54,626 bases of DNA from Candidatus Nitrosopumilus sp. (GTDB lineage Archaea; Thermoproteota; Nitrososphaeria; Nitrososphaerales; Nitrosopumilaceae): positions 1 to 54,626 of the forward strand of contig JAOTVS010000008.1 in assembly GCA_029863275.1 (NCBI GenBank), written 5' to 3'. The translations under genes were made by a program, and so were the position numbers. Positions 43,470 through 51,917 of the stretch are shown here, piece after piece. Below the pieces are notes generated by a model, which did not search any database, had not been told where the DNA came from, and was given only the letters and a program-made list of their open reading frames with translations. Position 1 is the stretch's first letter; every line of letters starts with the position of its first letter.

Positions 43470-44734
43470 TGTTTATCTTCCTGAATAGAACTTATTTTTT
43501 GTATACGAATTTTTGTAGGTCTATTTTTTTCTACCTTCTCAACAGTAAATTTCAAGGAATTCAGGGTTATGGTATCCAAAGGCTTCGGAATATCTTGGAG
43601 CTTTTCATGTAAAAGGCCACTTAACGTCGAATAATCAACACCATATAGAATTTCGGTCTTGAAAAATTGGTTAATAACATCAATTTCTACATCACCGTCA
43701 GTTAAGATGGTGTCAGAATCAACTTTCAGGTATGGTGGGTTTTGTGGATCAGTTTCATCATAAATTTCACCCACTATTTCCTCAATAAGATCCTCAAGTG
43801 TAACTATTCCTTCTACTCCGCCAAATTCGTCTACAACAATTGCCATGTGCATATTTTTTGCTTGCATTTGCTTGAGCAAGCTGCTCATTTGCTTTTCTTG
43901 TGAAACAAAAATTGGTTCTCTTACCAACTCACCTACAGATTTCTTTTGTAATTCTGTATCATGAAGATGTTTTAAAATATCTCGAACGTGAAGTACACCA
44001 ACAATATCATCCAAATTCTTTCCAAATATTGGAATTCTTGAATGTCCACTTTGATGGATCTGATTAGCAGCATCTACAAGAGTAATATCCTTTTGAAGGC
44101 TAAACATTTTGGTCCTTGGTACCATCACTGAGCGAATTACACTGTCGTTGAATTCGAGAGCACTCTGCAGTAGATCTCTTTCATGTTTTTCTAGTGCTTG
44201 ATCTCTATGACCTTGATCAATAATTCCACTAATCTCTTCACCTGTTAGAGCTGGAGGAAAATATGAACTTCCAGTAACTTTGATTATTCCTCTGGATATT
44301 TTCTCTAGTATCCAGACTGCAGGATAAAACACATAGCTAAAAATCAATAAAACTCTGCTAAATCGTAAAGAGACCTTTGTTGCATTTGCATTACAGTATG
44401 TCTTTGGTGTCACTTCTCCAAAAATAATAATTAGAAACGTCATTATCCCTACGGCAATTCCTAAGCCGTTTTCTCCAAAAATTTCAATGGATACTACTGT
44501 TGCCAACGAGGCTGACCCAATATTTACAAGATTGTTCCCAAGATTTACACTTGACATCATCCATCCAGGATTTGATTTGAGTTTTTGTAGAGATTTAGAG
44601 CCTTTCACCTTATCTTTGACTAGTCGTTCAATAGTTGCTTGACTTGTTCCAACCAAAGCTACCTCAAGCCCACTGAAAAATCCAGATAAGCCAATTAATG
44701 CTGCAAGGGCAGCTATTTCATACTCAAGTGCCAT
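43466..44734 (-). CDS. CNNM/CorC family protein (DUF21, CBS pair, CorC domain), copy 2
   Basis: A 422-residue protein with DUF21 (LSGFFSGLEVALVGTSQATI), a CBS pair (VMVPRTKMFSLQKDITLV, GHSRIPIFGKNLDDIVGVLH, MAIVVDEFGGVEGIVTLEDL) and a C-terminal CorC_HlyC domain (DVEIDVINQFFKTEI). It is the complete form of the shorter paralogue at 38.6 kb. It is first in an operon with the CorA-like transporter (4-base overlap) and the K+ channel, supporting a role in divalent cation balance. ATG start. Confidence 0.92.
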   Translation of the reverse strand: MALEYEIAALAALIGLSGFFSGLEVALVGTSQATIERLVKDKVKGSKSLQKLKSNPGWMMSSVNLGNNLVNIGSASLATVVSIEIFGENGLGIAVGIMTFLIIIFGEVTPKTYCNANATKVSLRFSRVLLIFSYVFYPAVWILEKISRGIIKVTGSSYFPPALTGEEISGIIDQGHRDQALEKHERDLLQSALEFNDSVIRSVMVPRTKMFSLQKDITLVDAANQIHQSGHSRIPIFGKNLDDIVGVLHVRDILKHLHDTELQKKSVGELVREPIFVSQEKQMSSLLKQMQAKNMHMAIVVDEFGGVEGIVTLEDLIEEIVGEIYDETDPQNPPYLKVDSDTILTDGDVEIDVINQFFKTEILYGVDYSTLSGLLHEKLQDIPKPLDTITLNSLKFTVEKVEKNRPTKIRIQKISSIQEDKQ

Positions 44735-44975
44735 TTATTCAAAATCCCCCAATTTTACAAAAGTAAATAATTCATTCTTTTCAACAATGATTGTATGAAT
44801 AATATCTTTCAAATGAAACCTATATGCTCCTCTAAAGAGACTCTAGCAAATGTAGAATTTATACTAATCCTAAACATTTCTGGTTTATGACTAGTTTTGA
44901 TATTGGTTTCATTACCAATTAAAACAAATCTCATAACGTTGGGTTTAATTTCTTGTTGGATTTATACTCATATAA

Positions 44976-45140
44976 TCAAGTCTGAGCGGCTTTTTTCTGC
45001 TGCCAGGTCTTTTCATTAAATTCATGACATGCACAATCCGCAGATTTTCCTTTACAATTTTTTTGATGAAGGTTTGCATCACATTTATTGCAATCAGGAT
45101 CTCGCCAGCTTGCTTGATTCCCACAGTTAACACATCTCAT
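44976..45140 (-). CDS. 54-residue zinc-ribbon microprotein (copy 2)
   Basis: ATG-started, MRCVNCGNQASWRDPDCNKC then DANLHQKNCKGKSADCACHE and FNEKTWQQKKAAQT. The seven Cys are at the same positions as in copy 1 at 37.4 kb, while the C-terminal tail diverges. Its ATG overlaps the stop of an upstream 41-residue gene as ATGA, so translation is coupled. Function unknown; two zinc sites are likely. Confidence 0.75.
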   Translation of the reverse strand: MRCVNCGNQASWRDPDCNKCDANLHQKNCKGKSADCACHEFNEKTWQQKKAAQT

Positions 45141-45262
45141 CTGTATTCACGGTTATGTTTTTTTGTTTTCTTAAAGAATTCCCTTTGCCGAAAACTCTTT
45201 TCGTCATTTCCCAGAGCCGTTCCATAAATTTCTTCAAGACGCTCCTCAAAATTTTGACTCAT
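45137..45262 (-). CDS. 41-residue charged microprotein upstream of the zinc ribbon
   Basis: Starts at ATG with a clear GAGGAG ribosome site nine bases upstream. Product reads MSQNFEERLEEIYGTALGND, EKSFRQREFFKKTKKHNREYR: an acidic helix followed by a basic one. Its TGA overlaps the ATG of the zinc-ribbon microprotein. The strong ribosome site and the coupling support translation. I recognise no family. Confidence 0.6.
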   Translation of the reverse strand: MSQNFEERLEEIYGTALGNDEKSFRQREFFKKTKKHNREYR

Positions 45263-45494
45263 TTTGGATTTCTCCTCAATAAAGAATTCAGAGTCAATTC
45301 TATTTTCTCTTTTTTTTCTTGGATTTTATTATATAGAGATTCCATTTTTCTGATGGTAATTTCGAATTATGAATAATTAAAGATCACTAAAATTGAGATT
45401 AGCTTGGTTTTTGTTACCTAGTTGATTTTATTCAGGATCAAGTCAATCCTAACTCGAGTAAGATATTGATTGAAAACTTGTTATTTCAAAAAAA

Positions 45495-46517
45495 TCAAAT
45501 AATAATAATTTTGTTTTCTATCAAAAATGTAATTCCTTTTAGAAATTCATTTTCATCAATCTGTCCATCAGCCCACCATTTGGCAGTATTTTTTATCCAT
45601 ACAGGTATATTTTGATTTGAAGCAAAAATAGATTCATGATTATATGTAATTTGGATTATTTTTTCCTTGATTAAAAATTCTATACCGTTTAAAAACTCTG
45701 AATCACTAATCATTCCATCAGACCACCATTTGGCATTATTTTTTATCCAATCTGGAGCCTTTTGAAACAGAGACTCTGGATAGCCTAGTACTTCAAAAAT
45801 TGATTTTGCTGGAAATTGAGAATCAAACCAATCGCGATATTGTTCTTCTGTATTATAACGATCTACGTAATACCATGCAGATTTTTCATTATCAGGGAAT
45901 CCTTCTATGTGTGTAGATTTGTAACCAACAACTTCAAAAATAGAAAGCCCTTCAAAAGTTGAATCAAACCAATATTTGTATTCATTTTCACTAAAGTATC
46001 GGTCAAAATAATAATTTGGAGATTTTGTAGGATTTGGAAAACCCGCCACTATTAATTTTGGATCTTTTTTTGGTTTTTCACCCAGAGATTCTAAGGGCTT
46101 GATTGGTTGAGTTGTAGTAGTGTTCTGATTTGACTCCATTGGAGGATTTGGCTCCTCTATTGGTAGTTCGGGTTTTTTAAAACTAAATTGTTTTTCAAAC
46201 ACTTGTTCATTGTAAACTACTTTTATTGAATACATGCCCTCCTCAATCCATTTAGGCCCTTGAGTTTTGTAAGATTTAGAAAAAGTGCCATCACTTTTAG
46301 GTAAAAATTGGTCTATCACTACAATGTCTGATTGTTGGGGATTGAGAATTTGAAGTCCAATAAAATTTCCTGCTGCATATGATAGCTTGCCTGAAATCCT
46401 AATAGTATCTCCAAAAGTATAATTTGATTTATCAATAGACAGTGTATCGGCGTACACGGATGAAAATAAGCTACATGTCAATAACAAAAAAATAAATGAA
46501 AAAACGAGATACCTCAC
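45495..46517 (-). CDS. Secreted protein with paired Tyr/Trp repeats and WW-type repeats
   Basis: A 340-residue exported protein (signal YLVFSFIFLLLTCSLFSSVYA). Residues 25-125 form a beta sandwich. Two 45-residue repeats follow, each of the form G-F-P-N/D-x(5)-Y-x(3)-R-Y-x(2)-E-x-Y-x-W-F-D-S (YYFDRYFSENEYKYWFDS and YYVDRYNTEEQYRDWFDS). Two WW-type repeats end it: APDWIKNNAKWWSDG and IPVWIKNTAKWWADG, each closing with FLI-x-K/N-K-I-I. The last motif is shared with the protein at 22.2 kb. Probably a surface protein; the repeats may bind other surface components. Confidence 0.68.
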   Translation of the reverse strand: MRYLVFSFIFLLLTCSLFSSVYADTLSIDKSNYTFGDTIRISGKLSYAAGNFIGLQILNPQQSDIVVIDQFLPKSDGTFSKSYKTQGPKWIEEGMYSIKVVYNEQVFEKQFSFKKPELPIEEPNPPMESNQNTTTTQPIKPLESLGEKPKKDPKLIVAGFPNPTKSPNYYFDRYFSENEYKYWFDSTFEGLSIFEVVGYKSTHIEGFPDNEKSAWYYVDRYNTEEQYRDWFDSQFPAKSIFEVLGYPESLFQKAPDWIKNNAKWWSDGMISDSEFLNGIEFLIKEKIIQITYNHESIFASNQNIPVWIKNTAKWWADGQIDENEFLKGITFLIENKIIII

Positions 46518-46616
46518 TGAAAACCATTTTCTGATAAGTCAAATATACCTTCTTTATCGAAAAAAACTCTAGTTATTATTAAAAAGATTAATCTCCTAGA
46601 AGTAGTTTGAGATTCT

Positions 46617-47420
46617 GTGGATCTACAGAAAACAGCTAAACGGGGAGTAGAGAACATTCTTTCAAAGCAGAATCCAAATATGGCAGATATTTTGTTTAAA
46701 GAAAAAAATGTTCAAGTAGTCAAAGTAGATAAACTGGTCCAGGAAGTACAAAATAGAGTATATGGTGCATTAAAAAAAAATTCTCAGTATTCAGACGTTA
46801 CAAAGGATTCAGATGATTTTTTAAGAAAAAATATTCTTACCAGAATTCCAATGGTTGTATTGTATGTGGATTTGGTTGGCTCAACTCAACTAATTATGGA
46901 GTTACCGCAAAATCAACTAGCAGCAATAATTAGTTCATTTGCTCAGGAGATGGCATATGTAATTAAACAACATAGGGGATTTATTTTGAAATTTGTAGGA
47001 GATGCAGTAATTGGGTACTTTATTAAAAAAGAACAGGTTCGAGTAGCTGATAGTGCCGTAAGCTGTGCAGAATCAATGATTAAGGTTCTCAAGATGGGCA
47101 TAAATCCAGTTCTGCAACAATATGATTATCCTGATTTACAAGTAAAAATTGGAATCGACTATGGTGAGAATACTATAATTCTATATGGAGACGATGAAGA
47201 TTCACATGTAGATCTCCTTGGTCCGTCGATGAATATGGCAGCCAAAATACAAAGTCGTGCCCATCCTGATCAAATCCTAATCGGGGAGTTAGTTTTTGAG
47301 AAATTACATCCGCCTATACAAGAATATTTTAAAAAAGTTGAATGGGGAAATAATGAATGGAATTACAAAAGTAAAATCACTGGAAAAGAATATTCAGTTT
47401 ATTCATATATTGGAAAATAA
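46617..47420 (+). CDS. Class III adenylate/guanylate cyclase domain protein
   Basis: A 267-residue soluble protein. The cyclase core begins at about residue 80: VVLYVDLVGSTQL supplies the first metal-binding Asp, and GFILKFVGDAVIGYF the second. Further on, VKIGIDYGENTI, GPSMNMAAKIQSRA and DQILIGELVFEKL complete the fold. The N-terminal 75 residues are not a known sensor domain. There is no membrane segment. GTG start. It would make cAMP or cGMP; no receptor is recognised here. Divergent from the WW-repeat protein. Confidence 0.83.
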   Translation: MDLQKTAKRGVENILSKQNPNMADILFKEKNVQVVKVDKLVQEVQNRVYGALKKNSQYSDVTKDSDDFLRKNILTRIPMVVLYVDLVGSTQLIMELPQNQLAAIISSFAQEMAYVIKQHRGFILKFVGDAVIGYFIKKEQVRVADSAVSCAESMIKVLKMGINPVLQQYDYPDLQVKIGIDYGENTIILYGDDEDSHVDLLGPSMNMAAKIQSRAHPDQILIGELVFEKLHPPIQEYFKKVEWGNNEWNYKSKITGKEYSVYSYIGK

Positions 47421-47541
47421 ATCCACTGTTTGTTAATTGCAAACTAGCTGGAAAAATATTTAAAGAAATCAATTTTGGTAGAAAATGCTTTCTAGACAAA
47501 TGGTTGGAAAAAAATAATTCAAAAACAATTTGTCCAATTAA

Positions 47542-48489
47542 TTATTGCCGATACAATAAAAATATCACGTATCCTATGAAGCCTATAACAAGAAATATTC
47601 CTTCCTTTCTTGAAATTACAAACCCAGAACGCATGATTGGAATTAGTACAAGACTAAATGCCAACATTATTCCAACATCAATTAGGATTTGCTCATTAAC
47701 AGTTATGCTTGAAATCAGTGATGAGATTCCAAGTATTGCCAGAATATTGAAGATGTTACTTCCAACAATATTTCCAACGACAAGATCTGTATGACCTTTT
47801 CTTGCAGCAACCACTGATGTTATTAATTCTGGCAGAGAAGTTCCTATTGCCACTATCGTTAATCCCATGAATAGTTCTGATATTCCAAAATTAGTTCCTA
47901 TGATTACTGCATTATCTACAGTAAGAAATGATCCTACAGTTAAGAGTAATAAGCCTGCTATTATTGAAATGATGGATTTTGAAAAGAGATTTTTTTGTAA
48001 TACTTGTGAACTCTGAATCTCTTCAATGTCTGTATCTTTTTTTGAGCTACGGTAACTGTACCATGTAAAAACAATGATTCCAATAACAAGTAACGTACCA
48101 TCCAAAAAATCAATTTTACCATCTAAAATTATTGCAAGTAGCAGAAATGAAATTCCAATCATTATTGGAACTTCTTTTCTTATTGCTGATTTTGAAACAA
48201 CTATTGAACTGATAATGGCAGATATTCCCAGAATTAGCCCAATATTGGCAATATTACTTCCTACAACATTTCCCAAAGCTACATCTGGCAATCCTTGCAT
48301 CGCAGAAGAAATACTTACAGCAAGTTCTGGAGTCGAGGTTCCAAAAGCTACTACAGTTAAGCCAATCACTAACTGACTGACACCTAGTTTATTTGATATT
48401 GCAATTGATCCTTTTACTAGCCATTCTGCACCAAAGTAAAGCATGGTCAAACCTCCTCCTACAAGTAAAAAATTGAAAATTAGCTCCAT
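47542..48489 (-). CDS. Na+/Ca2+ exchanger family protein (CaCA, YrbG-like)
   Basis: A 315-residue, ten-helix antiporter built of two inverted halves. The alpha repeats are clear: [18 protein letters not shown] with [16 protein letters not shown], and [20 protein letters not shown] with [16 protein letters not shown]. The G-T-S-x-P-E motif in each carries the Ca-coordinating Glu. It would expel Ca2+ (or another divalent cation) in exchange for Na+ or H+. ATG start. A structured region lies 67 bases upstream of its start and may belong to its 5' leader. Confidence 0.92.
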   Translation of the reverse strand: MELIFNFLLVGGGLTMLYFGAEWLVKGSIAISNKLGVSQLVIGLTVVAFGTSTPELAVSISSAMQGLPDVALGNVVGSNIANIGLILGISAIISSIVVSKSAIRKEVPIMIGISFLLLAIILDGKIDFLDGTLLVIGIIVFTWYSYRSSKKDTDIEEIQSSQVLQKNLFSKSIISIIAGLLLLTVGSFLTVDNAVIIGTNFGISELFMGLTIVAIGTSLPELITSVVAARKGHTDLVVGNIVGSNIFNILAILGISSLISSITVNEQILIDVGIMLAFSLVLIPIMRSGFVISRKEGIFLVIGFIGYVIFLLYRQ

Positions 48490-48555
48490 GACGTATAATT
48501 TCTAGTTAATTGATAATTTTAGGATTCTAAAAGTCTGATTGATTCGTTTTGCCTT

Positions 48556-48637
48556 TCAAAAGAGTGAATTCTATGAAGGCAGACCTGCATCTGGAAAGGG
48601 AATGTGCAGCTGTCTTATCACGAATTCACTTAAAATA
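48556..48637. ncRNA. Candidate structured RNA or 5' leader element with nested stems
   Basis: In an AT-rich gap lies a GC-richer segment with perfect 9-base outer arms AGTGAATTC (48563-48571) and GAATTCACT (48622-48630). Inside, AGAC-CTGCA (48581-48589) pairs with TGCAG-ct-GTCT (48605-48615), leaving a two-base bulge and a purine-rich apical loop. TATA-like boxes exist on both sides, so strand is unclear: plus would give a free RNA or leader of the zinc-ribbon gene, minus a leader of the exchanger. Confidence 0.4.
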
Positions 48638-48666
48638 TGTTATACTCCCAAATTATTAAAGTAGAG

Positions 48667-48717
48667 ACTAGTTGATTTGATCTAATTTTAAATCAACTAG
48701 TTCTTAGTTAATTAACT
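48667..48717. promoter_or_regulatory. Hairpin plus palindrome upstream of a zinc-ribbon gene
   Basis: ACTAGTTGATTT (48667-48678) and AAATCAACTAGT (48690-48701) are perfect 12-base arms around an 11-base spacer. A perfect palindrome AGTTAATTAACT (48706-48717) follows four bases later. The next gene starts 33 bases further on. It could be a terminator for the candidate RNA or an operator. Confidence 0.45.
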
Positions 48718-48750
48718 GAAAGAAATCATTATTTTTCAGAGATAATAAAA

Positions 48751-48951
48751 TTGAACATGTATGATACAAAAACTATCTCATGTAGTAGTTGTGGAAAATG
48801 TATTGGGGAAATTGAATACGATGCTGAAGTCATACTTCCTAAATGTGGATCGTGTGCAAATCCAATGCCTGATGGAGATAAAATATTGTATACAATAAGT
48901 CATTTCCAAAACCAGCCTTCCAAATTGACAAAAGATCCATTAATTGCATGA
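48751..48951 (+). CDS. Zinc-finger-like small protein (YDTKTI family, copy 1)
   Basis: A 66-residue protein, MNMYDTKTISCSSCGKCIGE, then an acidic strand and PKCGSCANPMPDGDK. Five Cys: CSSCGKC (three) and CGSC (two). A relative at 52.3 kb starts NVYDTKTITCS and has no ATG at the third codon, so the TTG at 48751 is the likely start in both. The C-terminus (FQNQPSKLTKDP) is polar. A GNAT gene follows three bases after its stop. Function unknown. Confidence 0.6.
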   Translation: MNMYDTKTISCSSCGKCIGEIEYDAEVILPKCGSCANPMPDGDKILYTISHFQNQPSKLTKDPLIA

Positions 48952-48954
48952 GAA

Positions 48955-49614
48955 ATGTCTGTTCCAAAGCATGTAAGAAAAAGTTCGGTATTAATTAGAA
49001 CCATGACAAAAAAGGATATTCCAAAAGTGGTAGAATTACAAAAGGTTGCATTTCCTTACATGGCCGCCGAAGGAGTTTATTGGAAACCCGAACAACTGGA
49101 AAAACATTTGAAGGTTTTTCCTGAAGGTCAATTTGTTGCAGAGTATCATGATAAAATAGTTGGTTCTTGCAGTAGTTTGATTATTACACTAAAATCGGAA
49201 TATGAAGACCATACGTGGAGATCAGCATGCGGTGATAGTTTTTTTAAAAATCATGATCCAAAAGGGGATTCTTTGTATGGTGCAGATGTTTCAGCACATC
49301 CTGATCATAGGAGACTAGGAATTGCTACAAAACTTTACGATGCAAGAAAAACACTAGCAATAAAGCTAAATTTAAGAAGAATAATTGCTGGTGCAAGATT
49401 ATTCAATTATTGTGACCATGCAAAGGAATTCACTCCTTTAGAATATGTTGCCAAAGTAAAGCGTCATGAAATAAAGGAACCCGTCTTGTCGTTTCAGATA
49501 CGAAACGGATTCAAATTCATCAAAATACTCCCAAATTACATGAAGGATCCTAGGTCATTAAACAATGCAACTTTTATTGAATGGAAAAATCCGCATTTCA
49601 TAGAAAAATCATGA
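48955..49614 (+). CDS. GNAT family N-acetyltransferase
   Basis: A 219-residue enzyme with the GNAT fold: VLIRTMTKKDIPKVVELQ at the N-terminus, DVSAHPDHRRLGIATKLYDA containing the acetyl-CoA pyrophosphate loop R-R-x-G-I-A, and a C-terminal NGFKFI segment. In bacteria a similar acetyltransferase is fused to a carbon-nitrogen hydrolase; here it stands alone but is followed by an amidohydrolase whose start overlaps its stop, suggesting a related two-step process. Substrate unknown. ATG start. Confidence 0.85.
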   Translation: MSVPKHVRKSSVLIRTMTKKDIPKVVELQKVAFPYMAAEGVYWKPEQLEKHLKVFPEGQFVAEYHDKIVGSCSSLIITLKSEYEDHTWRSACGDSFFKNHDPKGDSLYGADVSAHPDHRRLGIATKLYDARKTLAIKLNLRRIIAGARLFNYCDHAKEFTPLEYVAKVKRHEIKEPVLSFQIRNGFKFIKILPNYMKDPRSLNNATFIEWKNPHFIEKS

Positions 49615-50411
49615 TAATAGATTGCCATGTTCATGTGAATCAATATGAACTAACTGAGCATGTCCCACTACTTGAAGACAGATTAGAGATGCTCCAAACT
49701 GAAATGATTAATAATAATGTAGACTATGCAATAATTTTGTCTTCCTACAAAGTTAATTCAGAAAGACCCTCAACCAAAAAAATTATCGATGCGATCAAAA
49801 AATATGATAACCTAGGCGTTGCAGCTGGATTTACAATTGATAATCATACTGATGATGACCTTAAAAATTATAGAAATCTGATCAAGGAAGGTCAAATTAA
49901 GGCAATGAAAATTTATTCGGGTTATGAACATTATTACCCGTATGATGAAAGATATCAAAAAGTATACGATACTTGTATTGAATTTGATATTCCAGTAATG
50001 TTTCATACCGGAGATACCTATTCTGAGAAGGGAAAGTTACGTTTTTCAAGACCTCTTAATTTAGATGACGTAGCAGTGGATAATCCTGAACTAAAGATGG
50101 TAATGTGTCATCTTGGAAATCCCTGGATTCAGGATGCACAAGAGGTAATTTACAAAAACAAAAATGTCTATGCAGACGTGTCAGGACTCGTAGTCGGATC
50201 CTTTGATCACTTTTTTGAAAAAATGATGAAAGAAAAAGTTGCAGAATTGATAAACTTTGCCGGAGAGCCAAGATACCTATTGTATGGTACAGATTGGCCC
50301 ATTAGTAGTATGAATTCTTATCTTAATTTTGTGGCAAAACTCAACATCAAAAAAGAGTTTAGGGATAATTTTATGTACAAAAATGCAAAGAAGCTTTTTA
50401 AAATATCATAA
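49611..50411 (+). CDS. Amidohydrolase-family TIM-barrel enzyme
   Basis: A 266-residue protein if read from ATG 49611, which overlaps the GNAT stop as ATGA; an earlier ATG (49581) would put 10 unlikely residues first. The family metal motif is at the very start (MIIDCHVHVN), with MFHTGDT, MVMCHLGNPW and the final LYGTDWPIS blocks giving the remaining metal or catalytic His and Asp. This is the amidohydrolase_2 (decarboxylase-like) type. Substrate unknown. Confidence 0.87.
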   Translation: MIIDCHVHVNQYELTEHVPLLEDRLEMLQTEMINNNVDYAIILSSYKVNSERPSTKKIIDAIKKYDNLGVAAGFTIDNHTDDDLKNYRNLIKEGQIKAMKIYSGYEHYYPYDERYQKVYDTCIEFDIPVMFHTGDTYSEKGKLRFSRPLNLDDVAVDNPELKMVMCHLGNPWIQDAQEVIYKNKNVYADVSGLVVGSFDHFFEKMMKEKVAELINFAGEPRYLLYGTDWPISSMNSYLNFVAKLNIKKEFRDNFMYKNAKKLFKIS

Positions 50412-50816
50412 GATATTTTTTTTACAAATTATTTAACCCTAAATTAATGAAAAATAAAATCATTAAAGTCAGATTAGTTTTTGAGATTATTTTTTAAGAA
50501 ATAATTTTACAGTTGGAAGAGTAGATTAATCCAAAAGATATCAATTTTTCTTGTATCTAATGGGCGAACTTAAGAAACTATCTATATTTTAGATTACCAC
50601 CTCTCATCAATTGAAAAAGTCTACATTATGTATAGCATGAAAGATTATTTTCAACCAATTATTCTTTTTATATTGATACTGTTTTGTCTCCAAATTCATT
50701 TCTTATCATTATTCCTACACTGGGAACTTTAGTCAACAGGATTTTCTTCTTTTTAATTTTAGTAATTTCTTTACTGTTTATCTATTTTAGGCCTTGAGAT
50801 TTTCAAGATTAGAATT
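50412..50816. other. Gene-free stretch between the amidohydrolase and the CdvB gene
   Basis: Very AT-rich. A 34-codon frame from ATG 50629 (MYSMKDYFQPIILFILILFC) and a 37-codon frame from a TTG (ending LVISLLFIYFRP) are both hydrophobic but overlap one another. Neither has a ribosome site or clear promoter. I see nothing definite. Confidence 0.35.
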
Positions 50817-51449
50817 CTAGTATTTTGAAGTTAACCCTGATCGAATCTCAGTTGGAGTTATTGGGAATTTTTCTCCAATATGATTTCCTGCTACAGATGA
50901 TGCTTCCTCCAAGATTAATTCAGTTTCCTCATTAGAATCAAAACTACCCTCAAAACTACCTTCAAAGGTGTTTGACACTAGCCCGCCTAATGCATCACCC
51001 ATCGCTGTAAATTCTGCATCTGCCTCTGGAATGAATTTTGATAATGCAGGACCAATTTGTCTCATGGCAGACATTGCAGGTCCTAATGCATGCATCATAT
51101 CACCAAGCTCATTTACAGTGGTTAATCTCATCTTAACTTGTTCTATGGAAATCTTCATGTTTCCAATGACTTTTTTATGCTTGCGAAGTTCAACTAACTC
51201 GTTTGCTAAAATTTTTGCCTGTGAAATGTTTTGGTTCTGTTTGGCCTGCACGATTCTTGAAAATAGCTTTGCATCTTTTTGATCTAATTTTTGTGACATA
51301 AATTCGAGTTTGTTTATTGGATTACTTAATTGTCTGGTTGCACCTTCTACTCGAGGTTTTAATGGTCCTTCCTTGTGAATTGAACTTCCAATTTTATCTG
51401 CGATACTTGCAGTATTCTTTGGGGTCCAACTTTGCTCAAAGTTAGTCAC
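50817..51449 (-). CDS. ESCRT-III/CdvB-family protein
   Basis: A 210-residue helical protein of the archaeal CdvB (SNF7-like) group that builds membrane-scission filaments in cell division. The basic helix (KLEFMSQKLDQKDAKLFSRI) is followed by the VELRKHKKVIGNMKISIEQVKMRL helix and the Met-rich LGDMMHALGPAMSAMRQIGP block, all typical of archaeal ESCRT-III. Short acidic repeats (FEGSFEGSF) precede the end. It lacks the winged-helix domain that recruits CdvB to CdvA, so it looks like a CdvB1/B2-type paralogue. GTG start. Confidence 0.85.
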   Translation of the reverse strand: MTNFEQSWTPKNTASIADKIGSSIHKEGPLKPRVEGATRQLSNPINKLEFMSQKLDQKDAKLFSRIVQAKQNQNISQAKILANELVELRKHKKVIGNMKISIEQVKMRLTTVNELGDMMHALGPAMSAMRQIGPALSKFIPEADAEFTAMGDALGGLVSNTFEGSFEGSFDSNEETELILEEASSVAGNHIGEKFPITPTEIRSGLTSKY

Positions 51450-51640
51450 AATAAATTATCTTCAAATTTCATCCATAATCCCAGAGGTGAATGAAATTGA
51501 TCAAACCGGATTGATTTTTTTAGGTGTGTAAATTCAATTAAGAAGTCTTCATGCCTATAACAATCAGGAAAATTATTTCTCCAAATCTGAAAATGTGAAT
51601 AAATATGAAACATATAATTTCTTAAAAAATTATGAAACAA
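51446..51640 (-). CDS. Doubtful small gene upstream of CdvB
   Basis: A 64-residue frame rich in His, Phe and Trp (MFHIYSHFQIWRNNFPDCYR). Its stop overlaps the CdvB GTG start as GTGA, which suggests coupling, but its composition resembles no family and its region may simply be the CdvB leader. Low confidence. Confidence 0.25.
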   Translation of the reverse strand: MFHNFLRNYMFHIYSHFQIWRNNFPDCYRHEDFLIEFTHLKKSIRFDQFHSPLGLWMKFEDNLL

Positions 51641-51668
51641 TTTTACAATTAATGCCTTAGTTCAAATT

Positions 51669-51917
51669 TTGCAATACAAGGTTACTTTTTTGATGAAAGG
51701 CATGCCACAGAAGAATTGTTATTATAAAATATTACAGAAAGCAAGGCCCTTCATGTCAACAATCTTAATTCAAAAAGAATATGAGACTAGAAATATTTTG
51801 CATCCAAAATATTCTAGAAAAAAACTTGAGCAGAAATTCAGGAAGAATTCAAATTTTGGTTGGCAAGATCTAGCAGGGTTATTCCGAATTCCATTAGATA
51901 ACGGAGATGAGATTTAG
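51669..51917 (+). CDS. Small basic hypothetical protein
   Basis: An 82-residue frame starting at TTG; ATG 51693 (MKGMPQKN) is an alternative. Basic and rich in Lys and Tyr (KEYETRNILHPKYSRKKLEQ), ending FRIPLDNGDEI. It directly abuts the DUF6659-like gene (stop TAG followed by TTG), which supports cotranscription. No family recognised. Confidence 0.45.
   Translation: MQYKVTFLMKGMPQKNCYYKILQKARPFMSTILIQKEYETRNILHPKYSRKKLEQKFRKNSNFGWQDLAGLFRIPLDNGDEI

Noticed and set aside
50629-50808. Overlapping hydrophobic short frames
   Set aside because: They overlap each other in different frames, lack ribosome sites and could arise by chance in T-rich DNA.
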